This document shows, piece after piece, positions 51,896 through 61,720 of a DNA stretch of 64,000 nt. Below the pieces are notes generated by a model that was not told the origin of the DNA, did no database searches, and was given only the letters and a program-made list of their open reading frames with translations. The first letter of the stretch is position 1; each line of letters begins with the position of its first letter. The translations under genes were made by a program, and so were the position numbers. The stretch is from Holophagaceae bacterium (lineage in GTDB: Bacteria > Acidobacteriota > Holophagae > Holophagales > Holophagaceae), in the NCBI GenBank assembly GCA_016722505.1, contig JADKJH010000001.1, positions 620,001-684,000 of the forward strand, written 5' to 3'.

Positions 51896-54407
51896 TCATT
51901 CCGGCCAATGATGTTTGGGATACCTGCGGGAGAGACCCGGACGCAGTTCCTTGTAGACCCGCTCCCAGAAGCCTTTAAGATCCGTGGTCACCTGCACGGC
52001 GCGCATGTTGGGGGCGAGAAGATGCAGCACCAGAGGCACCGCGCCACCGGCGATGGCGGGACATGTCTTCAGGCCCCAAAATTCCTGGAGCCGCGCCTCG
52101 ATCCATGGTGAATCATGGTCGTAGTGGATTTTGGCCGGACGGCCCTTGGGTAGCTGCACAGCATCCGGCGCCCAGGCCTCGAACAATTGCGCCGCCTCAT
52201 TCCCAAGCAGCGATTTCAGGGACCAGGCCCAATCGATGGCTTTCAAGTCCTTGAGCGATACGGCCCCTTCGCAAGCCTTGGCGAGCAAACCATGACGAAA
52301 GTGTTCGCGGTCCGGCAGGCCCAGATCCTTACGGTGCTTGGCCAGGAAGGCTGCACGGTCCAGAAGGCGATCCACTTTTTCCTGATCTTCCCCGAGCCCT
52401 TTTTGCAACAGCGCATCCGCCAGCACGTCCGCAACTCCCGGTTGGTCACCCTGCGCAGGGCCTCGGCTTTCATCAATGCACAAATCCTCGAACCAAAGCC
52501 TGGAGATTCGTTCCACCCGATCCTTCGAGGTGTTGAACACCAGTTCCACGGTATCCCCCAGCCGATCATGGAACACTTCCAGCAGCCAATCCACCTCGAC
52601 CATGGAAGCCAGACGCACGGTCGTTTCGTTCCCAGCGCCACGCTTGATCTGGTCTGCTTCCAGGGCGAGCAATAGATCCGCCTTCACGCGGCTGCGGACG
52701 TCCAGTTTGGCGCCACCTCCCCCCACAAAAGCGACTGTGGCCCCGCCGCCTCGTTTGGCCAGGCGGTCCGGGTAGGCCCGCAACAAGGCCTTCAGCAACC
52801 GGGTTTCCGCATCGGCTGGATCATCCGTATCCGGCGCATCCCGCAGCAAGCTTTTGACAGCCTGTTGGGCGCGATGCACCGCAGCGCCATCCAGACCTGC
52901 GGCACGGCAGGCACCGGCGCTGAAATGGGCCGCTTCAACCTCGGAGTATTGATCCAAACGCAGCAACAGATCTGAAAGCATCGGCCTGCCTTTGACAGGT
53001 TGTGAGCGATCCAGATTCTGCCGGGCCTCCAGATCACCTGTTTCCAGCAAAGCAGCCGCAAGCCGGGCCAGGCGCGGAATACCCAACTGGTCCCCAGCCA
53101 CCACAAGTCGCGCCAAGCGTGGGTGAAGGGGTTCCTTCAGCATGGCTCGGCCCACAGCTGTCAGGGTGCCACTTGAGTCCAGGGCCCCCAGCCAGCTCAG
53201 CAACTTTTCCGCAGCATCCACGGAAGTCTGCGGCGGTGATTCGAACCAATTCAAATCATGTGGTGAAGGAATGCCCAGGCCATGCAGGGCCAACAAGGGT
53301 TCCGCGAGATCCGCCCGCTGCAACTCCGGGTGTGTCGAAGGCCGGACGCGCGTTGAAGTCGCTTTCCATGAACAGCCGCACGCAGAGACCCGGCCCCGTG
53401 CGCCCCGCGCGGCCCGCTCGCTGGATGCAGCGCGCCTGGCTGATGCGCGTGGTGCGCAGGCTTGGCAGACCGCTCCAGGGCGAGTGCTGGGCTTCGCGGC
53501 CCAGACCCGAATCCACCACCGCTCCAATGCCGTCGAGCGTCACGGAACTTTCCGCCACGTTGGTGCTCAGGATTATTTTCGGGATGTAGGATGGCGCGAT
53601 GGCCTGGGATTGAGCGTCCGCGCTCAGTTCACCGTGAAGCGGCAAGATGCGCAATCCCAAGCGCTGCGCAATGCCTTCGCAGCTCTTGAAACAAGCGCGG
53701 ATCTCGGCGGCACCCGGGAGGAAAACCAGCGTGTGACCCTTCAATCCCGCGGCGTAGAGGCGTTCCACAGCCTCAGCCACCTGAATGGAAACCGGCCGGT
53801 CATCCGGACCTTTGTGATTACTCAATGCCACGGGAAAGACGCGACCCTCGCTTTGCAGAGCCGGAGCACCCAGGAATTTGGCAACGGGCCCTGCATCCAA
53901 GGTCGCCGACATAACCAGCAGGCGTAGATCTGGCCGATCCTTGAGCTGTAGCCGTCGAAGCAAAGTGATGGCGAGATCCGTGTGCAGGTGCCGCTCGTAG
54001 AATTCATCCAGCACCACCGCGGCGATGCCCTTCAACTGCGGATCGGATTGAAGCCTCCGGAGCAGCAAGCCTTCGGTGACAAAGCGTATCCGCGTGGCTT
54101 TCGAGACTTTTTGTTCGAAGCGCACCGCGTAGCCCACGCGCTCCCCCAAACCTTCCCCCAATTCATCCGCCACCCGCATGGCCGCCAGCCGGGCCGCCAG
54201 CCTCCGTGGCTCCAGCACCCAGCATTCGCCCTCTGAAAGCAAGCCCCCGTCCAACAAAGCGCGAGGTACGCGGGTAGTCTTGCCGGCCCCCGGATCAGCC
54301 GTGATGACCAGGTTCGGGTTGACCTTCAAAGAGGCCAGGACCTGCGGCAGCAGCGGGTCAATGGGGAGCGAGGGAAGCGGGGGAAGCGGGAAGCACAGTT
54401 GGGTCAT
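51896..54407 (-). pseudogene. hrpB: HrpB-type ATP-dependent RNA helicase, frameshifted
   Basis: About 836 codons over two frames. Frame 1 (from ATG 54407) holds the DEAH helicase core: Walker A TADPGAGKTTRVPRALL, DEFYERH (motif II), MSATLD and RCIQRAGRAGRTGPGLC (motif VI). Frame 2 from about 53330 down to 51896 holds the C-terminal HrpB region (ELQRADLAEPLLALHGLGIP, LHPRLARL, and the end SRRYPKHHWPE). The junction falls in CCC/GGG at 53328-53330: removing one base turns AFDTPGVAA into AFDTPELQ, the expected reading. So a one-base insertion breaks the gene, either as an assembly error or in a true pseudogene. The whole product is otherwise complete. Confidence 0.9.
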
Positions 54408-54503
54408 TGTTTGCCTTCATCCCTTCCCCGTGTCGACTGCGAATTTTCGGAAACGCCGACGCGGCATGGCCTTGCCTTGAATCCTCTCCCTGCTTGCCTA
54501 ATT

Positions 54504-56198
54504 TTATGCACACGTGTGGGCATGCTCGGATGACGCAGTGGGGTGGACAATATCTTGGCTAATCGAATGGGTTGAAAACTTCCACAGTTGAATTACCACC
54601 AGGGGTTCCCGCCCCACCCCCCCAACGAACAAGACCTTTCCATTCGGTAAAAGCGTCGCTGTCGAGTGCTGCCGCAGCCTGATCATGGCGCTCGTCGCGT
54701 AAAATTTCTTTTGGGAGGTGCTGTAAATTTCACAGATGCCTGCCTGGTTGGGATTGACCGTCATGTTCTGGCCCGCAACCAAAACATTCCCATCCATTAG
54801 AAGGGTCGCGGTAAATCCTTCAACACGAGTAAAATTCATGGGAATGGGTGCAGAGAATTGATGAGTGGCTGGGTCGAATATTTCAGCTGTTTGAACAGCC
54901 CAAGCGGTCCCGCTCAAATCAAACCCGCCAGTGACTAGCACAGTGCCATCGTTCAGTAAAGTGGCTGTATGACCGTAGCGAGGAATGTTCATCCTGCTTG
55001 TGAGCTTTTCCATGGTGTTGGTTGATGGATCATACAGCGAAGCTGTGTCTAAGGTTAGTTCACTCGCCCCCCAAGCCTGACCTCCCACGATCAGGACTTT
55101 CCCATTGTTTAGCGTCGTCAATGTCTCGAAAACCCTGCCTTCAGGAAATTGAGTAGCCTCTGTATGCGAATCATCGAATGGAGTATAAACAATCGTATTT
55201 AATCCACCGTAAATGAATATTTTACCGTTGTGCAGCAGGGTTCCTAGGGCATTCCAACTAAAATTGTAAATTGGGAGTGTCGAAGCGATCCCTCCTTGCC
55301 CTGTGTTGAGTGCGGTGTCGTAGACGATAGGGAAGGTGCTGGGGCCGTGAAGATCTCCTCCACCGATAATCAGTACTTTAGAATCACCCAGAGGCAATTG
55401 CTGATGTCCGTTCCTACCATTTGGAATGATGCCTAGGCTCCGGGTGGCCCCAGAGGATGGGTCGAGAAGCAGGACGGATGTTAAAATCTGCTGTGAACCA
55501 ACGTTGGACACACCCCCCGTCACCAGCACCTGCCCAGAAGGTAGGAGGGTCGCGGCCTGGGAATGGGCGTCTTCAGGAAAACTATTCGTCACCAATGAGA
55601 AGGCCCCACCCAGGGCAGCGAATTGGACCGTAACCGATGATGTGTCAACTCTCCCAGCTAGATTTTGTACGGTCAAGGTGTAGGTTGTTGTTGCGGTGGG
55701 AGTGACCGTGACGGGGACCCCACTGGCCACCTGCCCGATCGTAGATATGGAGCCCGTCCCGTAAAGGTATTCAGGCATCAATTGAACGCCTTCACCCGAC
55801 TTCACGACTCCCTTATTGGCAGTAAATGATCTTATAAAGGGTGGGTTCACAAGTTGGAAGGCGGCTACAGCCGAACGCGAGGGATCCACCTTGCTTGCCG
55901 CTGTTACATGGAAGATTCCAAGCGCCATTCCCGGAGAGTATTTACCGCTAGCGCTGATGGACCCTGCGATGCTGCCCTCTTGTAGCGACCAGGTCACAGA
56001 GTTGTCGGTCGCACCCGTCACCGATGCTGTGAATACAGGATTCTCATCGATCGAAATGTAAGGATTGACGCCTGAAATAGAAACGGAGATGCCTTGATTT
56101 CCACCACCTCCGCCACCGCAAGCTAGCATCAGGAGGAACAGTAGAAAATAGATTCCCTTCAATCGAACCATTAGCAGTGCCTGGAAAGTCGGTTTCAT
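54504..56198 (-). CDS. Kelch-type beta-propeller lipoprotein
   Basis: 564 residues. ATG 56198 begins MKPTFQALLMVRLKGIYFLLFLLMLACG, a lipoprotein signal with Cys in LLMLAC|GGGGGG. Next comes an Ig-like/Big region (SISGVNPYISIDENPVFTASV, SVTWSLQEGS, then VTPTATTTYTLTVQNLAG) and then kelch-like repeats with the pattern LLPSGQVLVTGG, LLNDGTVLVTGGFD, LLMDGNVLVAGQ and LLPNGKVLFVGG. These make a surface-exposed propeller, as in galactose-oxidase-like lipoproteins. AT content is above the neighbours. Function unknown; probably outer-membrane. Confidence 0.85.
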   Translation of the reverse strand: MKPTFQALLMVRLKGIYFLLFLLMLACGGGGGGNQGISVSISGVNPYISIDENPVFTASVTGATDNSVTWSLQEGSIAGSISASGKYSPGMALGIFHVTAASKVDPSRSAVAAFQLVNPPFIRSFTANKGVVKSGEGVQLMPEYLYGTGSISTIGQVASGVPVTVTPTATTTYTLTVQNLAGRVDTSSVTVQFAALGGAFSLVTNSFPEDAHSQAATLLPSGQVLVTGGVSNVGSQQILTSVLLLDPSSGATRSLGIIPNGRNGHQQLPLGDSKVLIIGGGDLHGPSTFPIVYDTALNTGQGGIASTLPIYNFSWNALGTLLHNGKIFIYGGLNTIVYTPFDDSHTEATQFPEGRVFETLTTLNNGKVLIVGGQAWGASELTLDTASLYDPSTNTMEKLTSRMNIPRYGHTATLLNDGTVLVTGGFDLSGTAWAVQTAEIFDPATHQFSAPIPMNFTRVEGFTATLLMDGNVLVAGQNMTVNPNQAGICEIYSTSQKKFYATSAMIRLRQHSTATLLPNGKVLFVGGVGREPLVVIQLWKFSTHSISQDIVHPTASSEHAHTCA

Positions 56199-56303
56199 GT
56201 CATTAAACTCCTGGAGGGGTATGTGTTCATGAGTAGACCACCAAACGAATGGAATTGAACCTAGCAGCATCGTGAAGGTCGACGGGCATTCCAGCCAGCG
56301 CCC

Positions 56304-57482
56304 TCACAGCGGCTCCGTGCCTTCGTTGAGGATGGCCAGATAGGCCCGGTAGGCGAAGACGCGCTCGCGTTTGCGGCCGGTGATTTCAGCGACAATGCCC
56401 AGTTTCTCCAGGGCCTGCATTGCGCGCGATACCGTGGGATAGCTCGCGCCGGTACGCTCGACCAGATCGTTCAGCGTGGCCAGGGGCCTTGCGCGCAGGG
56501 CGTTGAACATGCGCAGCGCATTGGCAGCGGCACGGCCCAGGCTTTGCACCTTGGCTGCATCGTCACGGAACAGGGCCAGCAGACGGTAAGCGGTGTCCAC
56601 GGCCTGGCCAGCGGTCTGCGTTACGCCTTCCAGGAAGAAGTCGAGCCAGGTTTCCCAGGCGCCCGTTCGCCGCACCGCATCCAGCAGACGATAGTATTCG
56701 TCGCGATGCTGTTTGAAGTAGAGCGAGAGGTACAAAAGCGGCTGGCGCAGCATACCGGCATCGAACAGCATGAGCGCGATTAGGAGCCGTCCGACGCGGC
56801 CGTTGCCATCGAGAAACGGGTGGATGGTCTCGAATTGGACATGGGCCAGGGCAGCGCGCACCAGCGATGGCAAGCCATCATCTTCAGCGTGGAAGAAGAT
56901 TTCGAGCGAAGCCATGCAAAGCTCGACTTGCAGCGGTGGAGGCGGGACGAACTGCGCATTGCCCGGGCGCGTGCCACCGATCCAGTTCTGGCTGCGGCGA
57001 AATTCGCCGGGCTGCTTGTCGGCCCCGCGCCCACGCGCCAGGAGCTTTTCGTGGACCTCGCGCAACAGGCGATTGGAGAGCGGAAAGCCGTCCCGCAGCC
57101 GCGCCATGCCGTGCTCCAGCGCGGCCACATAGTTGGAGACCTCCACCACGTCGTCGAAAGGCACGCCGGGCGCCTCGTTCAGCTCAAACAGCAGCAGGTC
57201 AGATAGAGAAGATTGGGTTCCTTCGATTTGGCTGGAGAGCACCGCCTCGCGGCGCACGTAGGCATACAGAAACAGATCAGGATCGGGCAGCAGTGCGGTG
57301 ATGCCGTCGAGGCGACCGCAAGCCAGCAATGCATGCTCCAGAATGCGTTGGCGTGCGCCAGTGAGGTCGAGCGGCGGGGTGGGCGGCAAGGCTGAGGGCA
57401 CAAAAGCCCGCACGGGCTCACCCGTGGTGCTGGTGACCTCAAAATGTCCGGTGGGGCCGCGTTGCATCATCGCTGTTCTCAT
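56304..57482 (-). CDS. Fic domain protein with N-terminal inhibitory motif and winged helix
   Basis: 392 residues. The Fic/DOC active site is H221 in HPFLDGNGRVGR, complete. A class II-type inhibitory helix is present as SSQIEG (S83, E87, G88). The C-terminal part (about 310-392; NALRARPLATLNDLVERTGASYPTVSRAMQALEKLG) is a winged-helix DNA-binding domain. These proteins AMPylate a target protein, with the inhibitory Glu blocking the active site. The DNA-binding domain fits autoregulation at the repeat-rich promoter just upstream (57503-57536). No antitoxin gene is needed or seen. Unrelated to its neighbours; probably an isolated cargo gene. Confidence 0.93.
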   Translation of the reverse strand: MRTAMMQRGPTGHFEVTSTTGEPVRAFVPSALPPTPPLDLTGARQRILEHALLACGRLDGITALLPDPDLFLYAYVRREAVLSSQIEGTQSSLSDLLLFELNEAPGVPFDDVVEVSNYVAALEHGMARLRDGFPLSNRLLREVHEKLLARGRGADKQPGEFRRSQNWIGGTRPGNAQFVPPPPLQVELCMASLEIFFHAEDDGLPSLVRAALAHVQFETIHPFLDGNGRVGRLLIALMLFDAGMLRQPLLYLSLYFKQHRDEYYRLLDAVRRTGAWETWLDFFLEGVTQTAGQAVDTAYRLLALFRDDAAKVQSLGRAAANALRMFNALRARPLATLNDLVERTGASYPTVSRAMQALEKLGIVAEITGRKRERVFAYRAYLAILNEGTEPL

Positions 57483-57502
57483 TCGTGAAGATAGCGGTAA
57501 TC

Positions 57503-57536
57503 GTTATTAACGAAAATTAACGTAAATGATAATAAC
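57503..57536 (-). promoter_or_regulatory. Candidate operator and AT-rich promoter for the Fic gene
   Basis: GTTATTA (57503-57509) and TAATAAC (57530-57536) are inverted repeats. Inside them are two direct copies of TTAACG (57507-57512, 57517-57522) spaced 10 bp apart, one helical turn. The start codon is at 57482, so a winged-helix protein could bind here and repress its own gene. Confidence 0.5.
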
Positions 57537-57655
57537 CAAACTTCATTGTTTGGGCCACCTTCATGCCCCGTGGGGCCTCGTTTTTTATATTTCTCACCGC
57601 GGCCCACCCTCAAGCCTCGTATTGGTCGCAGCTCCCGGCCGCGTTGAGTGCCGCA

Positions 57656-58651
57656 TCAGCCGCGCTGCAGCTTCTTCAGGATTTTCGGCAAACGGTTCAC
57701 GGCGGCCTGGGCCTCTACCCATTCTTTGTGGGGACGCGCGGGATAGCCGGTGACAAAGCTGCCCTCGGGCAGGCTCTTGGCCACCACGCTGCCGCCGCCA
57801 ACGATGCTGCGGGCGCCGATTTCGATGTGGCCCACCACGCCCACTTTGCCGGCGAGTGTGACGTAGTCGCCGATCTTGGAAGAGCCGCTGATGCCGGTCA
57901 TGCTCACGATGAGGCAGTGCTCGCCCACTTGCACGTTGTGTGCTATCTGGCACTGGTTGTCCACCTTGGTGCCTGCGCCGATGCGCGTCGGCCCAAGCAC
58001 GCCGCGGTCCACAGTGACGCAGGCGCCGATCTCGACGTCATCCCCCACTTCCACCCAGCCCATCTGCGGCACTTTCTGATGCCGCCCGTCCACCAGCACG
58101 TAACCATAGCCGTCGCTGCCCAGCACGCTGTTGGCGTGGATGCGCACGTTCTGGCCCAACCTTGTGCGCCGATAGAGCACCACACCCGAAAAAAGTTCGC
58201 AGCCTTTGCCGAGCATGCAATCATCGCCGATGTGGACCCCTGGATGCAGAACACAGCCATCCTCCACAACGGTGCGCGCACCGATGGTCACGCCGGGAGC
58301 GATGCGGGCAGTGGCGCCTATCTCGGCGGCTGGATAGACTGGCGCCTGTGCCCATCCGGGTTCGGGTTCGGGGTGCAACCACGCGATACATTGGGCGAAG
58401 GCCCAGTAGGGATTTTCCACCACAAGCACGGCGCGTGGGCCCAGATCAGTTTTTGAGTCCACCAGGATCAGGCCAGCCTCGGCTTTCAAGGCTTTGGAGG
58501 CATATTTGGGATTGGCGAGAAAACTCAAATGCCCCGGCCCCGCTTCATCCAGCGGCCGCACTTCGTGAAGGAGCATTCCTGGGGGACAATGGAGAAGCGT
58601 GCCGTTCAGCGCCGATGCCAATTCCTGGGCTGTGATGCTTCCCTTGTGCAT
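57656..58651 (-). CDS. lpxD: UDP-3-O-(3-hydroxyacyl)glucosamine N-acyltransferase
   Basis: 331 residues. N-terminal uridine-binding domain (MHKGSITAQELASALNGTL ... HLSFLANPKYASKA) and then left-handed beta-helix hexapeptide repeats (IGATARIAPGVTIGART, IGDDCMLGKGCELFSGV, ...), with the catalytic-type His in QIAHNVQVGEHC. It adds the second 3-hydroxyacyl chain in lipid A synthesis, so the cell has a Gram-negative outer membrane. ATG 58651 has CAGGAG 6 nt before it; the frame is open for 111 codons further upstream on the same strand but lacks family features. No lpxA, fabZ or lpxB is adjacent. Confidence 0.93.
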   Translation of the reverse strand: MHKGSITAQELASALNGTLLHCPPGMLLHEVRPLDEAGPGHLSFLANPKYASKALKAEAGLILVDSKTDLGPRAVLVVENPYWAFAQCIAWLHPEPEPGWAQAPVYPAAEIGATARIAPGVTIGARTVVEDGCVLHPGVHIGDDCMLGKGCELFSGVVLYRRTRLGQNVRIHANSVLGSDGYGYVLVDGRHQKVPQMGWVEVGDDVEIGACVTVDRGVLGPTRIGAGTKVDNQCQIAHNVQVGEHCLIVSMTGISGSSKIGDYVTLAGKVGVVGHIEIGARSIVGGGSVVAKSLPEGSFVTGYPARPHKEWVEAQAAVNRLPKILKKLQRG

Positions 58652-58735
58652 ATTTTCTCCTGCTCCGAGCCTGCCACGCTCAATGCCTTCACGCCAATCC
58701 CTGATGGCCTTTCCCATGATTGCATCCTCCCGGCC

Positions 58736-59218
58736 ATGACCCCAATGACTGAACCCGACGCCCACCACAAAGCCTCCGTGCACAACCTGGAAGGTGCAGC
58801 CCCTCCCTCGGAGCGGCGCTGGATGTGGGTATGCATGGCTCTGCTGGCGGCCCTCCTGGTTTATTCCGCCTGGACGGTTCGCCGCCTCACCTCGGTCGTG
58901 AAGCTGGCGCCCGCACCGGCCGTGAACCACGGACCGCTTCCCGAATCGGTGCGGAACCAGGTTTTGGCGCTGGTGGAACCCCATCTAGAAAACGCGAGTC
59001 TGCAAGAATTGCATACTGGAAACGTGCGGGAATTCCGCATCGCCGGGAAACCTAAAGAATTGCTGGCGCAGGAATTTTATGCGGCCTTCCGGCCCCTGGT
59101 GGTGACGAGGCTCATGCCGCTGCTTCGGCCCTACGGCGAAATCATCAGCTTCGACATCACCGCCCTGGACCTACCGCCCGCGCGGCTCCGGGATATTCCC
59201 GACCAAAAGGATTCCTGA
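58736..59218 (+). CDS. Small membrane protein of unknown function
   Basis: 160 residues. One transmembrane segment at about residues 30-48 (WMWVCMALLAALLVYSAW), followed by a soluble domain (VRNQVLALVEPHLENASLQE...LRPYGEIISFDITALDLPPARL). No family was recognised. ATG 58736 is assumed; ATG 58745 is three codons in. Its stop shares one base with the lgt start (TGATG), so it is part of the lgt-rluD unit. Confidence 0.7.
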   Translation: MTPMTEPDAHHKASVHNLEGAAPPSERRWMWVCMALLAALLVYSAWTVRRLTSVVKLAPAPAVNHGPLPESVRNQVLALVEPHLENASLQELHTGNVREFRIAGKPKELLAQEFYAAFRPLVVTRLMPLLRPYGEIISFDITALDLPPARLRDIPDQKDS

Positions 59219-60054
59219 TGCATCCCTACCTCTTCCACATCGGCAGCTTCGGCATCGGAACCTACGGCCTGATGATGGCCCTGGCCTTTTTCGCCGCGCT
59301 GGCCCTGGCAAAGCGCCAGGGAACCCTGGATGGCCTATCCGGCGAAGCGGTCACTGACTTGGCCATCGCGGTGCTCATCGCGGGCGTGATCGGATCCAAG
59401 TTGTTGATGATCATCGTAGGCCTGCTCACACCCGTTGGCGGCGATGGGCACATGGCCTTCAGCGACATTTTCACCATCGGCATGTTGCGGGCTGGAGGCG
59501 CGGTGCATGGCGGCATCATCGCCGCGGCCATCGTCTTTTTCTGGAAGATGCGCCCCAAGTCCGGGTTGCCTTTGCGCAAAACGGGCGATGCGCTGGTGCC
59601 AGCGGTAGCGCTGGGACAGGCCATCGGCCGCATCGGCTGCTTCATGGCTGGCTGCTGCTATGGCACCTCCTGCGACCTCCCCTGGGGTGTGGCCTTCACG
59701 AATCCGGATGCCCACGAACTCTCCGGCACACCCCTGTTCGAGCATATCCACCCGGTGCAGCTCTACCACTTCGGAGCCAACCTGCTCATCTGTGGAATCC
59801 TGATCCTGGCCCGCCGCAAGCGGAAATTCGAGGGACAGATTTTTTCGCTCTACTTCGTCCTCGAAGGCATCGGCCGGGTCATCGTGGAATTGTGGCGCGG
59901 CGATCTGGATAGGGGCGCATGGCTAGGCCAGGCCTGGCTTACAACGGGCCGTCTCACGGCCATCGGCTTCATCGCGTTGGGTGTGGCCATCTGGGCATTC
60001 TCGCGGAACCGTCCTCCCTTCATTTCACCCAAAGAAACCCCCAAGGAAGCCTAA
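59218..60054 (+). CDS. lgt: Prolipoprotein diacylglyceryl transferase
   Basis: 278 residues with about 7 membrane helices. The motifs LRAGGAVHGGIIAAAIVFFW and the signature GQAIGRIGCFMAGCCYG (with the essential Arg) are present, and HPVQLYHFGANLLI follows. It attaches diacylglycerol to the lipobox Cys of lipoproteins, including those encoded in this window (54504-56198, 61051-61638). Adjacent genes are coupled by overlapping stop/start codons on both sides (59216-59220 and 60052-60056). Confidence 0.95.
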   Translation: MHPYLFHIGSFGIGTYGLMMALAFFAALALAKRQGTLDGLSGEAVTDLAIAVLIAGVIGSKLLMIIVGLLTPVGGDGHMAFSDIFTIGMLRAGGAVHGGIIAAAIVFFWKMRPKSGLPLRKTGDALVPAVALGQAIGRIGCFMAGCCYGTSCDLPWGVAFTNPDAHELSGTPLFEHIHPVQLYHFGANLLICGILILARRKRKFEGQIFSLYFVLEGIGRVIVELWRGDLDRGAWLGQAWLTTGRLTAIGFIALGVAIWAFSRNRPPFISPKETPKEA

Positions 60055-61046
60055 TGCGCATTGAACTTGAGACAGCACACCCGCGGCTGGACCGCTTTCT
60101 TTCTGAACACCTTCCCGAGGTCCCGCGCCACCGGTGGGATGACTGGATTCGTGAAGGCCACGTGCTTCTCAACGGCGAGGTGCCCTCCAAAGGCGGCAAG
60201 AAATTGAAGGTGGGCGATGTCATCGAGACCGAGCTGCCTGACATGACCCCCCCGGCCCGGCACCTCTTCGCGGAAAGCATTGACTTGCCTACGCTCTTTG
60301 AAGATGCCCAGCTCTGGATCATAGACAAGCCCGCGGGCATGGTCGTGCATCCTGGTCCGGGGCACTCAGGCGGCACCGTGGTGAACGCGCTGCTGGGACG
60401 GATCAAGGACGCGCTCCCGATTGTGGATGCCGGCCTGGATGAAGAAGCTCTTGAAGCCGAGGAAGAAGAAGCGCCCCGGGGTTGGCCAGGCCTGGTGCAT
60501 CGGCTGGACCGCTTCACTTCGGGTTGTCTGTGCCTGACCAAGACGAAGGAAGCCCAAAGTTCCCTTCAAGCTCAGTTCAAAGAGCGAGGTGTTGAAAAGC
60601 GCTATCTCGCCATGGTCCGCCACTCGCCAAAACTGCCGCAACTGGGTTCATTGCTCATTGACGAACCGATCCTGCGCCACCGGATCGACCGCATGCGCAT
60701 GACCATCGGAGGCGCGGGGCGCCCCTCCCAAACGCGCATCCGCGTACTCTCGCGCACGCCCAGCGTCGCGCTGCTGGAATGCGAGCTGCTGACGGGCCGT
60801 ACCCACCAGATCCGCGTGCATATGCAGCACATGCGCGCACCGCTGTTAGGCGACGGCCTTTATGGCGGCCCCATGCGCTGGCAGGACGTGGACAAGCAGC
60901 CTTTGGAACTACCCCATCCCTTCCTGCATGCCTGGAAGTTGGCGGTGGACCATCCCATCAACGGCGAGCGCATCTCCGTGGAAGCGCCGATCCCCGATGA
61001 GTTCCGCGAGATCGCCGCGCGGCTAGGGCTGGCGTTGCCGGATTAA
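60054..61046 (+). CDS. RluD/RluA-type pseudouridine synthase
   Basis: 330 residues. An S4-like N-terminal domain (RLDRFLSEHLPEVPRHRWDD) leads into the pseudouridine synthase core with the catalytic Asp in GLVHRLDRFTSGCLC, plus WIIDKPAGMVVHPGPGHSGG and LLTGRTHQIRVHMQHM. These match the RluD type acting on 23S rRNA positions 1911/1915/1917, although RluC/RluA specificity cannot be excluded. The ATG sits inside the lgt stop (TAATG), so the two are coupled. A 40-residue acidic insert (DEEALEAEEEEAPRG) is notable. Confidence 0.92.
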   Translation: MRIELETAHPRLDRFLSEHLPEVPRHRWDDWIREGHVLLNGEVPSKGGKKLKVGDVIETELPDMTPPARHLFAESIDLPTLFEDAQLWIIDKPAGMVVHPGPGHSGGTVVNALLGRIKDALPIVDAGLDEEALEAEEEEAPRGWPGLVHRLDRFTSGCLCLTKTKEAQSSLQAQFKERGVEKRYLAMVRHSPKLPQLGSLLIDEPILRHRIDRMRMTIGGAGRPSQTRIRVLSRTPSVALLECELLTGRTHQIRVHMQHMRAPLLGDGLYGGPMRWQDVDKQPLELPHPFLHAWKLAVDHPINGERISVEAPIPDEFREIAARLGLALPD

Positions 61047-61050
61047 TGGA

Positions 61051-61638
61051 TTAATGCACGACCACCGTCACTGTCGCGCTGACGCTGGGGTCTGATGCGC
61101 TGGTGGCGGTGAGATGGTAGGTGCCGGGCTCTGAGGGAGCGGTGTAGATTCCACCGTCGCTGAAGGTCCCTGCCTCGGCCTTCCAGATGACCTCGCTTCG
61201 CACCAGGCCTTTGACTTTCACCGTGAAGGTCTGGGCCTGGCCCGTTTGCAGCAAGGCCGTGGCGGGTTCAGGCTTAAAGACGGGCAGGACGCGGATTTCG
61301 CGCAGAAGCTTGGCATTGGATCCGTCCGGGCGCTTGGCCTGGATCATCAAGCGAAAGGTGCCCGCATGGTTCGGCGCCAGATACGTCGTGCTCAATCCCT
61401 TAGTGCTGAGCAGTCCGCCGCCGTTGTAGTCCAGGAGTTCCCACTCAGGCTCCGCAGCCAGGTTCTCATTGGGCGTGGCGCGCAATTGGAGTCGCTCGCC
61501 CACTTGTACGGTTGGTGAATCCGGATCCAGCGAAACCGCTTCAGGGGCGCTGCTGCCACAGCCCACTAGGAATGCAGCAAAAGCCAGTGGAAGGAATAAT
61601 CGGGCGGAAGGTGTCAAGACGAATCCCATGCGGTACAT
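61051..61638 (-). CDS. Lipoprotein with Ig-like (Big) domains
   Basis: 195 residues. Lipobox FAAFLVGCGSS, with the mature N-terminus at Cys about residue 27. Two Ig-like repeats follow: EAVSLDPDSPTVQVGERLQL..., and the second with FKPEPATALLQTGQAQTFTVKVKG... then GTYHLTATSASDPSVSATVTV, the last strand motif of bacterial Ig domains. Surface or periplasmic; function unknown. It converges on rluD with a 4-nt gap and has no visible Shine-Dalgarno; ATG 61629 is another possible start. Confidence 0.8.
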   Translation of the reverse strand: MYRMGFVLTPSARLFLPLAFAAFLVGCGSSAPEAVSLDPDSPTVQVGERLQLRATPNENLAAEPEWELLDYNGGGLLSTKGLSTTYLAPNHAGTFRLMIQAKRPDGSNAKLLREIRVLPVFKPEPATALLQTGQAQTFTVKVKGLVRSEVIWKAEAGTFSDGGIYTAPSEPGTYHLTATSASDPSVSATVTVVVH

Positions 61639-61679
61639 CTGAATAATGCCAGCCTGGCCTCGCAGGTTCCATGATTTAG

Positions 61680-61710
61680 ACCTCATGGGCGGGTCCCCGG
61701 CCCATGAGGT
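61680..61710. repeat. Perfect 11-bp inverted repeat
   Basis: ACCTCATGGGC (61680-61690), 9-nt loop, GCCCATGAGGT (61700-61710). It lies upstream of the lipoprotein gene and of the rhodanese-like gene, in the divergent gap. No T-run follows on either side, so it is not a typical terminator; an operator or a mobile REP-type palindrome is possible. Confidence 0.8.
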
Positions 61711-61720
61711 GGGGAGTCCT

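Noticed and set aside
57564..57586. GCCCCGTGGGGC followed by TTTTTT as a terminator
   Set aside because: The loop would be only two bases and no plus-strand gene ends upstream of it.
57563..58456. Plus-strand frame opposite lpxD
   Set aside because: Repeated His/Ala/Asp pattern is the antisense of the hexapeptide repeats, not a real protein.
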